A stretch of 64,000 nucleotides of DNA from assembly GCA_010405405.1 (NCBI GenBank), contig MU004248.1, positions 7,250 through 71,249 on the forward strand. The letters are read 5' to 3'. The translations under genes and the position numbers were made by a program. Origin of the DNA: Microthyrium microscopicum. Taxonomy: Eukaryota > Ascomycota > Dothideomycetes > Microthyriales > Microthyriaceae. Numbering within the stretch: position 1 is the stretch's first letter; the number at the start of each line of letters is the position of its first letter. This document shows positions 1 through 13,385 of this stretch, piece by piece. A model generated the notes under the pieces. The model worked only from the letters and a program-made list of their open reading frames with translations, searched no databases and was not told the origin of the DNA.

Positions 1-20
1 TTAATTAATTAATTAATTAA
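1..20. repeat. (TTAA)5 simple repeat at window edge
   Basis: Five perfect TTAA units open the window. They lie in RIP-degraded DNA and have no visible function. Confidence 0.8.
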
Positions 21-3000
21 GTAAGTTATTTATTATAATAGCTATAGCCTTACTAACTATATAGAGATAGCTACCCTAATTATTAACGCTTTTAATAATA
101 CTATTAGCTTTAATAGTTATATTCTTATTACTATTACTTTTCTTTATATATACGTTACTAACTATAATACTTCTTAATCTTATTTACTTACTATATATAA
201 GGTAGCTATACGTAAGGCTTATTAGAACGATATAAATAAGAGCCTTTACTTTCTTAACTAAGTTCTATTTTATTACTAGAATAATATTATTTATAACCCT
301 TATCTTTATTTGCTAACTACTCTTTAATATAAGAAGGTATATATAGTTATTAATTATTATAATCTATAAAATTATACTTTATTTAAGGTACTTTATATTA
401 ACTAGATTATATGTACTTCTCTAGCCTTTCTTAATTTATATTAATATATTTATAGAGTAAAGCCCTTTATATTATAGCTAACTATTCTTTTAACTCCTTT
501 AATAAGCGTCTTAACTTATTAAATACCTTCTCTAAAGAATTTACTAATAATTTATAGCTTAACGTTTATAGTATTATAATTTATTAAAGCTCTCTTAGTA
601 TAATTTAGTTAATTAGTAGCTAAGCTAGTTATCTTAAAGCCTTAGGTATTTATTATATAAGTATCTTATAATTCCTTATTAAAAATAAGTAAAATAAGAC
701 TTATAAAGAGTAGTATTATACTTATTATATTAACTATTTTAATTTAAAGAATTAGCTATAATATATAGATTACGTTTAGCCTTTAGGATTTCGTAGTAAT
801 ATATATTTAAACTACGTCTATAATAATAATATTAGCTTAGCTAAGAAGTATCTTTATAATAATAAAGAGAAGGTTACTAAAGAAGATAAGAATCTTTTAC
901 TATTAACTATCTACTTTAGTTCTTCTATACTCTAAGGTACTACTTAGGTTTATCTTTTTTAGTAGTAAGAGTTTATTAAGTATATCTTATTTCTTTAGTT
1001 TTTTTATATTTTTATAATTTTCTAGTTTTATTTAGTAAAAAAAAAAGTCTTAGTATAGATAAAAGAAAAGTATTTCTATATATAGGTTATAAATAGTATT
1101 TTTAATTATATTTTTATAGAATTAATTACTATAATAAGAAGGCTAGTTTTTAATCTTAGTTATACTTAAAGAATAGACTAGTTTAGTACTAATCTTTTAT
1201 AATTATCTTATATATATTTTATTTTCTCTATTTACTTTATATAAGCTTCTAACTATTTAATAAAGTTAATTAGTTCTTTTATTATATTTAAATAATTTAC
1301 TTATTTAATAACGTAAATTATATAAAGTTTACTCTTTATTATCTTTTTATATTTTTTAGCTATAATCTTCTTTATTAGCTACTTTTCTTATTCTTTTTTA
1401 TCTAAGTTCTTAACTAAGATTAGTAGTAGATAAGAATTATTAACGTCTTAACTTAGAAATAAGTTATTTATTATTAGTCTAAGTAAATTAATATAGAATT
1501 TCTTAGTTCTTTATAACGTATTTAGTATAATTATATATAAGCTTACTACCTTTATAACTTAAAACTTAGAGTAATAGTAATTAAACTTCTTCTTTACTTA
1601 TTTAGTCTTAGTATTCTTTAGGTTTAGCTAGACCTAATTACTAACTTTATACTTAGACGTTTAGATTCTTATTTAGTTAACTTATTTTTATATCTTTTCT
1701 TAGATAAGGGTTATAATATCTTAAGCTTATTTTATAGCTTTTAAAATTATATAAGTAGCTTCTTTTCTCTTTTCTTTTAAAGTATTCTTTTATTTAGATA
1801 AGAAAGCTTACTTAGAGAAGTCTAAGAAAGTAAAGTTTTTAAAGCTATAAAATAAAAAGAAGAGTAAGAGTTTTATTATAAATAAGCATTATAAGTTAAG
1901 TATAAGTTAAAGTATTAGTATTAGTAAGAACTAGTTTAATTATATATAATTTATATATATTTATATTTTAGCTTTAATATTTAAGTTCTACTATTTTATA
2001 AAGCTATTTATTTAAGAGTAAAATATAGTTAATAGCTATAGTTTTATCCTTAGTAGTATATAGAACCTTATTTAGAAATTTCCTATAAATACTAAGTTAT
2101 AATTATAGATAATTATATTAGGAATACTATAGAAAGAATAGACGTATTATAAGAAAATAGTTATAACGTCTTTAGCTTCTCTCTAAGTAAAAAAAATTAG
2201 AATTACTCTTTTATTTAGCTAATTAGTAATAACTATTAAGATTATATATTTATTTAATAAAGGAAGATTTATTATAAAATCTATAAATAGTTCTTACTAT
2301 TATTAGCTTAGAATAAGTAGAGGCTTTAGAAAGCCTCTTTTTTACTTATAACTAACTTTTAATTAGCTATATATATTATAATTTTTTATAAAATGCCTTA
2401 TATTAGCTATAATTTTAGGCTAAAAAAAGTATAGCTATAGAGTTTAGTAAGTTCTTTTATAGTTAGGATAGCCTTAAGTTAAAAACGTATAAGCTACTTA
2501 TAGTATTACTATCTATAAAGGTTTTAGATTTAGGATCTATAGTTATCTTCTTTAATAAAGATAATCCTTACTATTAATTAAGTAGTTAGAAATAGAGATT
2601 TTAATATTTATAATTAATAGAGAAAACTTCTATTTACTAGCTTTAATTATTTAATAGGCTACTTAATAAATATTATTAGTCTATACTACCTTATTCTATT
2701 AAGTTACTAATAGTTTTAGGACGTTTAATATTAATAGTAGTAAGCTAAGAATTAAAGCTTTATTAGCTAGTAAAGTCTCTACTAATTTATCTTTAACTAT
2801 TATAAGAAGGGTAGTAATATAAATAAGTAAGGCTTATAGTAATTTAAGTAATTAATCTTCTTAAGTATAAAGTAGTTAGAAAGTTCTAGCCTAGATCCTC
2901 TTATTAGCTATATTCTAAAGTATATTTTATTTATAATAAGAAAAACTATCTACTATATTATTTTATAGGCCTAAATAGTACTTAATTATTATATTATACT

Positions 3001-4856
3001 TTATAAGTTTAATAGACTATTAAATATATCTTTTTATAAGCTTTTATAGTTTTATAAAATGCTCTAAGTTCTTATAATTAAATATTACTTTAAACTTTTC
3101 TATTACTTATAGTTCTAAGTCTTATTTTTTTAGAGTAAGTATAATTATAAGTATCTCTTTATTATAGATTAAGTAGTTACTTTAAGTAGAGTTATACTTT
3201 TTAAAGAAATAGGCTACTAGTTAAAACTTACTTATCTTATCCTTTTATACTAATATAGCTTCTAAAGAATAACTAAAGAAGTTAGTATAGATAAAAGTCT
3301 TTTTATTATAGTTAAATAAAGCTAGTATTTAGTTAGTAGTAAAGAGCTATTTTAGCTTCTTAAACGTAGCTCTCTTTAAGTCTTTAAATAAAAAGAGAAT
3401 ATTCTTCTAGGTAAGTTAAATAAAAAGTTTTATAATTATTTAAAAGTTTAGTATAAATTTATAATAGAAATTAATAAAGCTAAGGAAAGCTTAAACTCTA
3501 TAAACATTCTTAAGAGCCTTCTATTCTTAAATTACTTTAACTTTAGCTAAGTCTATTAAGATTTTTTATCTAGCCTTAATAATATAACTTAAGTATATTA
3601 TCTAAGTAGTTATAAATTTATACTTCTAAATATTAAGGTAGAGTCCTACTTTTTATAGCTACTTAAAGACTTTATAAATATAAGCCTTATATTACTTCTT
3701 AGTATTTAAGTTAAAAATTAAGACGTTATTTAAGTATATAAAAATATAGTTATTTAAGATATCCTAAAGAGTAGAGTTAATAAACCTTTAAAAGATACTT
3801 AGAGTATTTAATAACCTAAATAATATTACTATCTATTTAAATAAGCTATATTATATCTAAAAAGCTATCTTTTACTTATTACTCTTATATATTTAAATCT
3901 TATAGAATACTTAAGATATATCTAGCTTAGTAAACTATTATATCTTTCCTAAAGCATTTAGTATCTTATAAATAAGTAGTAAAAGGTAATAATCCTTTAT
4001 AGTTAACTTATTTAACGTATAGTAGTTATAATAAAACTAAATTAATCTATCTACTTTATAAATAAAGAGAATTAGTACTCTAATAAATAAGTTACTTACT
4101 TAAATAAACCTACTTTCTAGTAGATTATTAAGGATTTTTCTAAGGGCTAGTAATTTATCTTAATTTATAGAGTATAATACCTACTAAGGTAACTAAGGTT
4201 TCTTTCTATTAGCGTTTAGAATTAGGTTAATCTTATAGTCTATAGAAAGGCCTTAAATAAGTAGCTATTTATTAGCTAGCTTTCTTTAAAAAAGGTTAAG
4301 ATAATCTAAATACTATTTAGGAAGCTTCCTATAAAGATTAATATACTTCTTAGAAGTAAGGGCTTTTTATAAGTTATAAAGACTTATAGTAAAGACTTAT
4401 ATAATTAGTATTAAGCCTTCTTAAGACTATCTTACCTACTTTCTAGCTTATTAAGTAAGTATCTTAAATATTATAACTCTAATAGCTACGTAGTTATACT
4501 TCTTTTAAGGAGTCTTTAGACTTATAATTATATAACCTATTTTATTAAAGACTAGCTTCTTAAGTTTTATATAGAGAATAATATCCTATTTCTTTATCTA
4601 AGGTAGACTAAGAATTATATTATAGCTTAGAGTCTCTTTTACTATAAAGGCTTAAATAGTTTCTTTATAGCCTTTAATATTAATCTTTATAATTATTATT
4701 TTATAAATTTCTCTAACCTTATTATTTATCTCTTTAATAGAAATTGCCTAAGGTAGTAATATACGTTTAAGTTTATATCTTTAGATAAAATAGAGACTTA
4801 TAAGGAAATAGGTTAAGTAGCTACTATTAATAAAGCCTATATATAAAGAAAGTTAA
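1..4856 (-). mobile_element. Element D, left segment: fossil Ty3/Gypsy LTR retrotransposon
   Basis: Heavily RIP-degraded DNA whose minus-strand frames still resemble Ty3/Gypsy pol. A protease-like tract lies at about 4,450-4,856 and a reverse transcriptase tract at about 3,600-4,200, with its active-site box region near 3,720-3,745. RNase H and integrase would lie at lower coordinates but I could not place them firmly. The first kilobase is unclassified and may belong to another repeat. The element is broken many times and its LTRs were not found. It is interrupted at 4,852-4,856 by element A and resumes at 12,282, so it is older than A. Confidence 0.7.
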
Positions 4857-5058
4857 TGTTATGGATCTACTACTATTGATCCTATTATAACATTATTAGC
4901 ATCCTCTATTACGTAATGCTAAAGGCTTAGCGCCTAAGGATTATCTAGTATAGCTTACCTATAACTATTTCCTACCCTCTCTCTTAGATTCTTTATATTA
5001 GTTTTCTTAAATTATATCTACTATTAGCTTATACCCTTACGCCTATAGGTCCCTAATA
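4857..5058 (+). repeat. 5' LTR of element A
   Basis: A 202 bp direct repeat matching 12,075-12,276 along its whole length. It begins with TG and ends at the position corresponding to the CA of the partner. It is flanked on the left by the GTTAA target duplication. Confidence 0.9.
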
Positions 5059-8000
5059 TAAAACTAATACCTTATACTATTTAAAAAACAATCCTAATTT
5101 TTAGCGTATTAAAATCTAAAGATTTAATACGTTTACCTATATAAATATAAAATCCTATTTTTAGATCTTAGTAGATCTAACCTACTAGCGTAGTAAATAC
5201 ATAAACTCTTAACCCTTAACCCTACTAAAAGCTTAGACTTCTAGCGTCTAATTAAAGGGCTTAAAGGACCCTAGTTAACTTAAAACTTCTACTCTACTAA
5301 ACTTATAGGTTAATAATCTTTCTTTACTACTACTACTTCTTTTTACTACTATACTTATAGTAAGACTTTACTTATTCTACTATACTATAATAAGCCCTAA
5401 AGATAAACTATAATAAATTAAACCTCCTACTCTTTTCTTTAAATTACTTATTATATCTTTATAACCTATCTATACTTTATTTTAAAACTTCTTAGCGCCT
5501 ATACCTACTACTTATACTTACTCTATATTAAATCCTTATCTTACTATAAAAGACACTAGTAAGACTTATAAGACCTATTCTATATCTTATCTTTATAAGT
5601 AATAGCAATTAGAGACTTAGAATACTACTTAGTTTATAATTATACTACTTTATATTTAGATTAATAGTAATAATAATAACGCTACGATAGAACTATCTTA
5701 TAGCTAAGCTTTATGCTATAATTCCTTATACTCTTATTATAGCTCTATAGCTAAGGCACCTCTACTATCTAATGTCCTAAAAATTATTAAAAGTAGCTAT
5801 ATCTATAGCTAATTATAATTTTAAAATAAAGGCAAAGAGAAGGTATTCTCTACTAATTTTTTAATTGCTATTCTTTAACTAGTAGACTAGGCCTAGATTA
5901 AAGAGCTACTCTTAAACTACTAAATATCCTCTTACCTTATTACCTACTAATTAATTACTCTAAATAAGAAGAATTAAGTACTCTTAGTATAACTCCTCTA
6001 TAAAGAAGTTACCTTCTAAGCCTAAGAAACTATTCTTTTAGATAGTATTATTAAAAGCGTCCCTCTAGACTCTATACTTATACGTTATACTTAAGGTAAC
6101 TTATATTTAGAAATTATTAAGACTTATAAAGGATTCCTTTATAGTATTACTATATTACTAGAACTTTAGTTTAAATAGCTACGTAGTTATATTAAATTAA
6201 TCTAAGTAGCTAATCTCTATATTTAAGAGACCTACGCCTAATTAAATAATATAATAAATGCTTACTAATACTATAAGTAAAGTATTAAAGATATAACTAA
6301 TAAACTTAATAACGCTATAGTTGTAGCTAATAAAACATACGTAAAGGTAAACTAACTTTATAAATAACTTAATTATATAATTAAAGCTAACTATAAAGAT
6401 AATAAATATGTCTTTTACCTAGAGAATACTTATAATATAAATTAATAGGAACTTAATAAAATACTTAATAATATTAAATAACTATATACTTTCTATACTA
6501 AGAAGCGTAATAAGATTATAGCCCTTCGCCTCTAGAATAAAGATCTTAAGGATTAGCTTAGTTAGTTTATATATAAGTCTAAAGAGAATATCTACTAACT
6601 TAACTCTAATAATAAGTAAGTAATACCTCCTCTTTATTAATAAGTCTCTTATATTTAAATTAATAACCTAACCCTAGTAGTATCTAGATTCTTAGCTAGT
6701 AGTAAAAGCAAAAAACGTAAATAAAGTAATTTAGGCAAATACTCTAGTTATAACCCTAAATAATACTCTATATAAAAACTCTATATTAAGGACTATCTCT
6801 ATAATAAGTAAGCCTCTTTTCCTATAGAACTAGACGCTACTATTTAAGTACGTAGTAAGACTCTTAATATTACCCTTAGATTTGTTAAAGACTATACTTA
6901 ATATAAATTACTAAACTTATACTTTAATATAATAAAGTTCTAGGAGGATCTAAATTAATATACTTAAAAACGCAATACTTATAAAGATACTATTACCTAG
7001 TTATAAAATTCTTTAAACTAAATAAAGAAGAATAAGAAGCTTACTCTATATATTACTAAGTTTAATAGTAAAATTGCTAATACTAGCCTTATAGAAGTAG
7101 ATAAGGTTACTTATTTTAAATATATAATTATTAAAGAGATTATATAGTGCCTATTCTTTTCTAAAGCTACTACTATTACTAAATATATTAACAAGTTATA
7201 AGTTATTAACTAAAACCTTAAATACAAAACTAATAATAGTAAGAAACTATCTAGTAGTTAGAATAATAATAATAGTAACTAAACTAATAACTAAATTAAC
7301 TACGTACTACGCTATAAAGTTACTCTTTATTAATATCTAATATAAGACTACTACTATACTTAATATAACAAATGAGATTATAATTATAAAGATAAGAACT
7401 TAAAGTATAAGGGCAAGCTAGCCCTCTCTAATTTTAATATCTTTATTAAACTTACTAGTATTTATCTATAGTAAGATAATACCTAACTATAAAACCTAAA
7501 CTTATAGTATAATTACTTATTAATATATAACGATTATTACTACTAGGACTAAGGAAACTAGACGCTTCTTTATAATGCTACGTAGAGAAGCTAAATAAAA
7601 TAAAAGCGTATAATAAACAATAAAAATGTTAAATAAAGGCTATTATTAACTACCTAAGCGACTCTAAGACTAAAAGTAATCCTATAGGCATAGCTATTAT
7701 CTATATATTAGTAGCCTATATTCCTATTAACTAATTACTAAAATATTCTATTCTAAAGATAAGCTAATAGTAGAGTACTACTAGCAATATCCTTATTAAT
7801 AATAACGCGTATACTAAAACCAAAGTCCTAATTAATATAGATAATAATATTTTTAGTATTATTAACTTCTACTATCTTAAAATCTATAGCATTCTATTAG
7901 TAGAGATAACCTAACCCTACTACACTAAAATAACTAATAACTACGCTATTACAAAGATAACCTATATAGTAGCTATTATATTACGTATTAGTATTTATCT

Positions 8001-11000
8001 TAAATAGATTCTCTACTTTATAATAGAAGTTACTAACTATAATATAATCTTTAGTAACCTATAGGTAAATAAATACGAAGTTATACTCTAAGGAGGCTAA
8101 CATATATTAGGTTTCTACTCTAAGCATTATATAAGGTACTATATAGCTTTCTATTACTTAATTACTATTAACTATAAAAGTTAAGTAGTTATAAATAAAT
8201 AATAAGAAAGAACTCCTAATATCTATATAGTATTACTATAAGTCTTTATAGCTATAATTAAGCATAAAGATTACTATTTTATAGCTCTTTACTAAGAAGA
8301 CTTTAAAGCCTTAAAAGAAAAAGAAGACCCTAACCCTATCCCTTAGTAGAACGTTGCTAGTATTACTATAATCTCTACTAAAGACTATACTAAATAGCGT
8401 AAAAAGCTTAACTATAACCTACTAACGTAAGAGGAATTACTAAAATTAATACTACTAGAATTCTATTATTACGTCTTCTTATTTAACTCTTACTAAGCTA
8501 ATAAACTACTACTATACTAATTAGGTTTTAATTATACTATTACTATTAACCTAAATATAAAAGCACCTATATATAAATCCTATAGTATATCTTACTAATA
8601 GGTATAGGTCATTAAGGAATATATTAAGAATATACTTAGAAAAGGCTTTATTTAACTAAGTACCTTTTACTATACTATATCTATATTATATATTAGCAAA
8701 CTAGGTAGTAGTATCTATATCTATATTAACTACTATAGACTTAATAAGATTATACTAACTAACTAAAATATATCCTTACTCTTAATAGAAATATTAATAA
8801 AGATCTATAAAGCAAAATTCTTTTTATAATTTAACGTTATTACTATCTTTAATAATATTTAAATTCACGAAGAAGATAAGTATAAGACTATGTTCTTAAT
8901 ATGCTATAAACTCTTTAAAACCTTAGTAATGCTATTTAGTATAATAAGATTACTAGGAAGTTTTTAATCTTATATTAATAGCGCTATATATAAATACCTT
9001 AATAACTTTATTATAGTCTACCTTAATAACGTCCTTATTTAGAGTAAGACTAAAGAGGAGTATATTACTTATGTTTACCTAATCTTTAATAAGCTTAAAA
9101 AAGCTAGACTCTACCTTAATATTTCTAAATCTAAGTTTATAACCTAATTAGTTAAATATCTTAGTATTATTATTATACCTAATAGAATCTAAATAGATAA
9201 AAAGAAAGTTAATACTATACTTAACTAGTACTACCTTACCTTCCTAAAAGACGTCTAGATATTTCTTAGCTTTATAAATTTCTATTACTATTTTATTAAA
9301 GGATACTTAAAAATTATTATACTACTTACTATACTAACTAAAAAGGATGCTTCTTTATACTTCCCTTAGAATAAGACTAGACCTAAGAAATAAGTATTTA
9401 ACGCCTTAAAGAAGGCCTTTACTACTACCCTAATCTTTTATTATTTTAACCCTAATGCTAAGACTTAGGTTAAGACTAACGCCTTAGATTAAGTAATAGT
9501 AGCTATCCTTTTATAAAAAGGCGTAGATAGTAAGCTTTACCTAGTAGCTTTTCTCTCTAAAAAGATAACTCTAGTAGAATATAATTACAATATTTATAAT
9601 AAAGAGCTTCTTATAATTATATAGGCGTTTAAGAAATAAGAACCTAAATTATTTTTAACCTTTAACCTTATATAAGTTTTTACTAACTATCTTAACTTAT
9701 GCATTTTTATATTAACTAAAAAGCTATTCTACTATTAAGCTTAATAAGTAGAGTTCCTCTTCTAATTCTAGTTTAAGATTAAATATTATAATAGTCTCTT
9801 TAACATAAAAGCAGATATACTAACTTAGAAATTATAAGATCTTCTAAAATCTAATAATAATCTATAGATTACTTAATAAATATAACTAATCCTTTCTCCT
9901 TATAACTTTAATACCTACTATAAAATATCTTACTCTTATAATACCTAATATACTATTAAGATTACTATCCTCCTTATTAATAGTAAATAACTTATAATAA
10001 TTAAACTTACTATAATTATTACTAATAAAGTTAACATACTAACTATAAAAGGTAAGTTAATTAATTAACTAACTATAGAAAGTTCTACCCTAATCCTAGG
10101 TAAGCTAATTAATTACCTTAAGATAAATAGTGCGCTAGCTAACCTAAAAATATTATAGAAAGATATTATTAAGGCTAGCTAATTAGATAAGCTTATCTAA
10201 GTAATCTATAACTCTAAGGTAGTATAATCATATTATCTACTATATAGTACTCTAAAGAAGAATTTAATTAAATTTAGAGACTACTAAGTACTTACTAATA
10301 GCACTATTTAATATAGATAATAACTCTTTATCTCTCCTATAGAACGTCTCTAATACTATACTATTATATATATATATAATTATAAAGTTATAGGTTATAG
10401 TAGTATAGCTTCTATATACTAGCGCCTTTATTAATTTTACTTCTAGCCCTATATAGCTAAGGATATAAAGTACTATATTAAAGTATATAAGTACGCATTT
10501 TCTAAACTAGTTAAGTAAAAGAAGTAGGATCTTCTTTACTTATTCTTACTACCTAACTATACTTAGTCTAATATTTCTATTAACTTTATAGTTACTTTAC
10601 TACCCTATATTTATCTTAAGACTATCTACTACTATATTATAATTATTATAAATAGACTAATACGTACTTAATAGTTTATTCCCTTCTCTAACTTAAGTAT
10701 ATAGATAATAGTCTTTACGTTTCTTAACTAAATATAGAAGTATATAAGATAGCTTAACTCTATCCTCTCTAACTATAGTTTATAATTTATATTTATATTC
10801 TAGCAACGTCTCTATAAGCATATTAATATTATTATCTACCTAATTACTACTTAGTACTTATAAGGTAATAGTATTATAGAAATATTAATTATAGTACTAA
10901 AAGCTTACCTTAGATGCTTTATTAACTAGTAATAAAACGACTAGGTAGGACTACTACTATTTATTAAATTTAAAGCTAACTATGCTATCTACGCCTCTAT

Positions 11001-12074
11001 TAAGATAAGTCTTTTTTATATACTTAATAGTTATTTTCCCTAATTAGGATTAGAACTAATACCTTTAAAAGCTCTCTTAGGAACTAAGCTAACCTAGACT
11101 AAGTAATAGCTTACTAACTAGTATCTTTATACCTATACTAACCTCTATAAATACCTTTATAAATAGATCTTATAGTCTACTACCCTTATAAAAGAGTAAG
11201 CTAATAAGACTTATTAACTAGTACTAGACCTTAAACTAGGCAATTAGGTATAACTTAACGCCTACTATTATAAATCTCTCTAACTATTAAAGTCTCTTAA
11301 TAATAAATCTACTAGACCTTTTAAAATTATTAAAAAGATTAATACTCTTACCTATAAGCTAGAATTACTAGAGAAGATAAAAATCTACTTAGTCTTTTAC
11401 GCTTAGCTACTCTACCCTATCCCTAAATATACTATAATACTCTAAGAACCTAATAACCCTTCCTTAATTATAAACGTAGATAATAATATAGAATAAGAAT
11501 AGGTAGTTAACTATATTATTAATAGTAAGATAGGCATTATAAAGGGCTTTAGCAAAAAGAAAGTCTTATAGTATAAAGTTTAGTTTATAGGATAGAATAA
11601 CTAGAACTATAACTCTAACTAGTAACTATAGTTAAATCTTAACTCTTACCTAAAGCTAGTTACTAAATATTATAACTAGAACCTTAATAAACCTAAACTA
11701 TACTCTATATTTATAGACTCTTAAAAGAAGAAGGAAGAGGAATATAATTTAGACAGAATTCCCCTAGAATAGTAAAAGGATACTACTACGCATACCTTAA
11801 TACTTAGTCTATAAATTAAAGTATTTTAAAGATATCTTAAGGTTTATTAATATCTCTTAATAGTTACTTTAGTAGGCTAGAGGGCAGCATAAAGAATAGG
11901 TACGTATAGTAGTTATATATAAAGGAAGGTTATTATCTTTGCTTTTATTGCTTTTATATTTTATATTTTATATCCTAAAAAGCGTTAGAATTATAGGACT
12001 ATATAACTTAATTATAGATCTTATCTTTTTATAAGTTTTTAGCTTAGGAGCGCTAATCTTAGAGGGAAGAGTAT

Positions 12075-12276
12075 TATTATAGATCTATTACTATTAATCC
12101 TATTATAATATTATTAGCATCCCCTATTACGTAATACTAAAGGCTTAGCGCCTAAGGATTATTTAGTATAGCTTACCTACGACTATTCCCTACCCTCTCT
12201 CTTAGATTCTTCGTATTAGTTTTCTTAAATTATATTTACTATTAGCTTACACCCTTGCGCCCATAGGTCCCTAACA
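12075..12276 (+). repeat. 3' LTR of element A
   Basis: The 202 bp partner of 4,857-5,058. It ends in ACA and is followed at once by the GTTAA duplication at 12,277-12,281. A purine-rich stretch, the probable plus-strand primer, lies just upstream. Confidence 0.9.
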
Positions 12277-12281
12277 GTTAA

Positions 12282-13025
12282 TTTACTATTAAAGGTATTA
12301 AAAAAAGCTCTATAACTATATTTTAAGTAAAGAACTTTTAACGTTATCTTAAAATAATATTTTTATAATTTTCTAGCTTAGTATTACGTCTTTAATCTAA
12401 GCTTACTAGTTTTCTAATTCTATATTAGTAATATTATATAAATTATTATAAGAGTTATTATTTCTTAGCTAAGTAGTAGTAGCTCTTACTAGCTAGCTAC
12501 TCTAAGGAATATTTAGAACGTTAGTAGTATTAGCCTAGAATCTACTAGTATTATTTTATAAGTATCTACTTCTAATAGTATCTTCTTTACCTTATTCTTA
12601 TTTATAACTAGCCTAGCTATAGGAGGAATTCTAACTTTTAGATAACGCTTAAGGTACCTATTTATAATTCTAAATTTTATAATTAGCTAAGTTATAGTAA
12701 AAATAAAAGTTATTTTACTTATAGTAGTTACGCTAGGCTTAGCTAGCTCTAACCTAGACGCCTTTTATTATATCTAGGTCTTAATTCTTAGATAATTAAC
12801 TCTACTAAGTACTTATTTTAGCGCTTAAGCCTTTTAGGCTATAATAATTTATATAAGCTTAAACTATTTAATCCTAGGTCTTTAAAGCTTTTTAGGTAAA
12901 GATATCTAAATTATTAGGCTAGGAGTAAGTAATTAAAGCTATCTTAAGACTAGAATCTATAGTATTTTTTAAGAACTATATCTAGATAGAGGTAGCTTAA
13001 AATTATACTCTAGTATAAATAAGAT
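12282..13025 (-). mobile_element. Element D, right segment (gag-like)
   Basis: Continuation of D beyond the A insertion. Minus-strand frames look like the end of a gag region leading into the protease tract at 4,856 once A is excluded. The segment ends at the AAGAT target site where element C inserted. It is strongly RIP-degraded. Confidence 0.6.
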
Positions 13026-13385
13026 TGTTAAGAATTAAACTTAATAGACTCTCTAAGATAGGCATTATGGCCTAAGTGCCTTAGCCTAATAGCTATTAGA
13101 AGCTAGCGAAGCTACTTCTTTAGCTTTAGTATATTCTATAGTTAAGAGAACTAATAAGTTCCTAATTATTATAATTAGTAGCTAAGTATACTTCTAAGAT
13201 AGCTTAGCTTATAGATAAACTACTCTAGCTTAAAAAGAAACCTTAAAGGTTCCTAGGTAATAAGATAGAGGCTAAGGAATTTCCTTATAATTTCTTAGTA
13301 ATTACTCCTATCCTTATTTCTATATGCCTAATCTATTAAGTATCTTATAACTTTTTTACTTACTCTATAACCTTAATTTTTAATA
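13026..13385 (+). repeat. 5' LTR of element C
   Basis: A 360 bp repeat starting TGTTAAGAATTAAAC and ending at the RIP-altered CTCTAACA-type terminus. It matches the split copy at 21,402-21,570 plus 29,451-29,645, and is preceded by the AAGAT duplication. Confidence 0.88.

Larger units (their letters stand above)
4857..12276 (+). mobile_element. Element A: full-length fossil Ty3/Gypsy (chromodomain-bearing) retrotransposon
   Basis: A 7,420 bp element bounded by two 202 bp LTRs (4,857-5,058 and 12,075-12,276), with a 5 bp target duplication GTTAA at 4,852-4,856 and 12,277-12,281. A purine-rich tract (about 12,061-12,072) precedes the right LTR. Plus-strand remnants occur in Ty3/Gypsy order: gag about 5,600-7,700, protease about 7,780-8,100, reverse transcriptase about 8,560-9,150 (active-site box region near 9,020), RNase H about 9,430-9,840, integrase about 10,300-11,000 and a chromodomain-like tract about 11,480-11,720. 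The reading frames are broken many times throughout. The two LTRs differ at fewer than about 20 positions, all transitions, so their divergence reflects RIP rather than elapsed time. It lies inside element D. Confidence 0.9.
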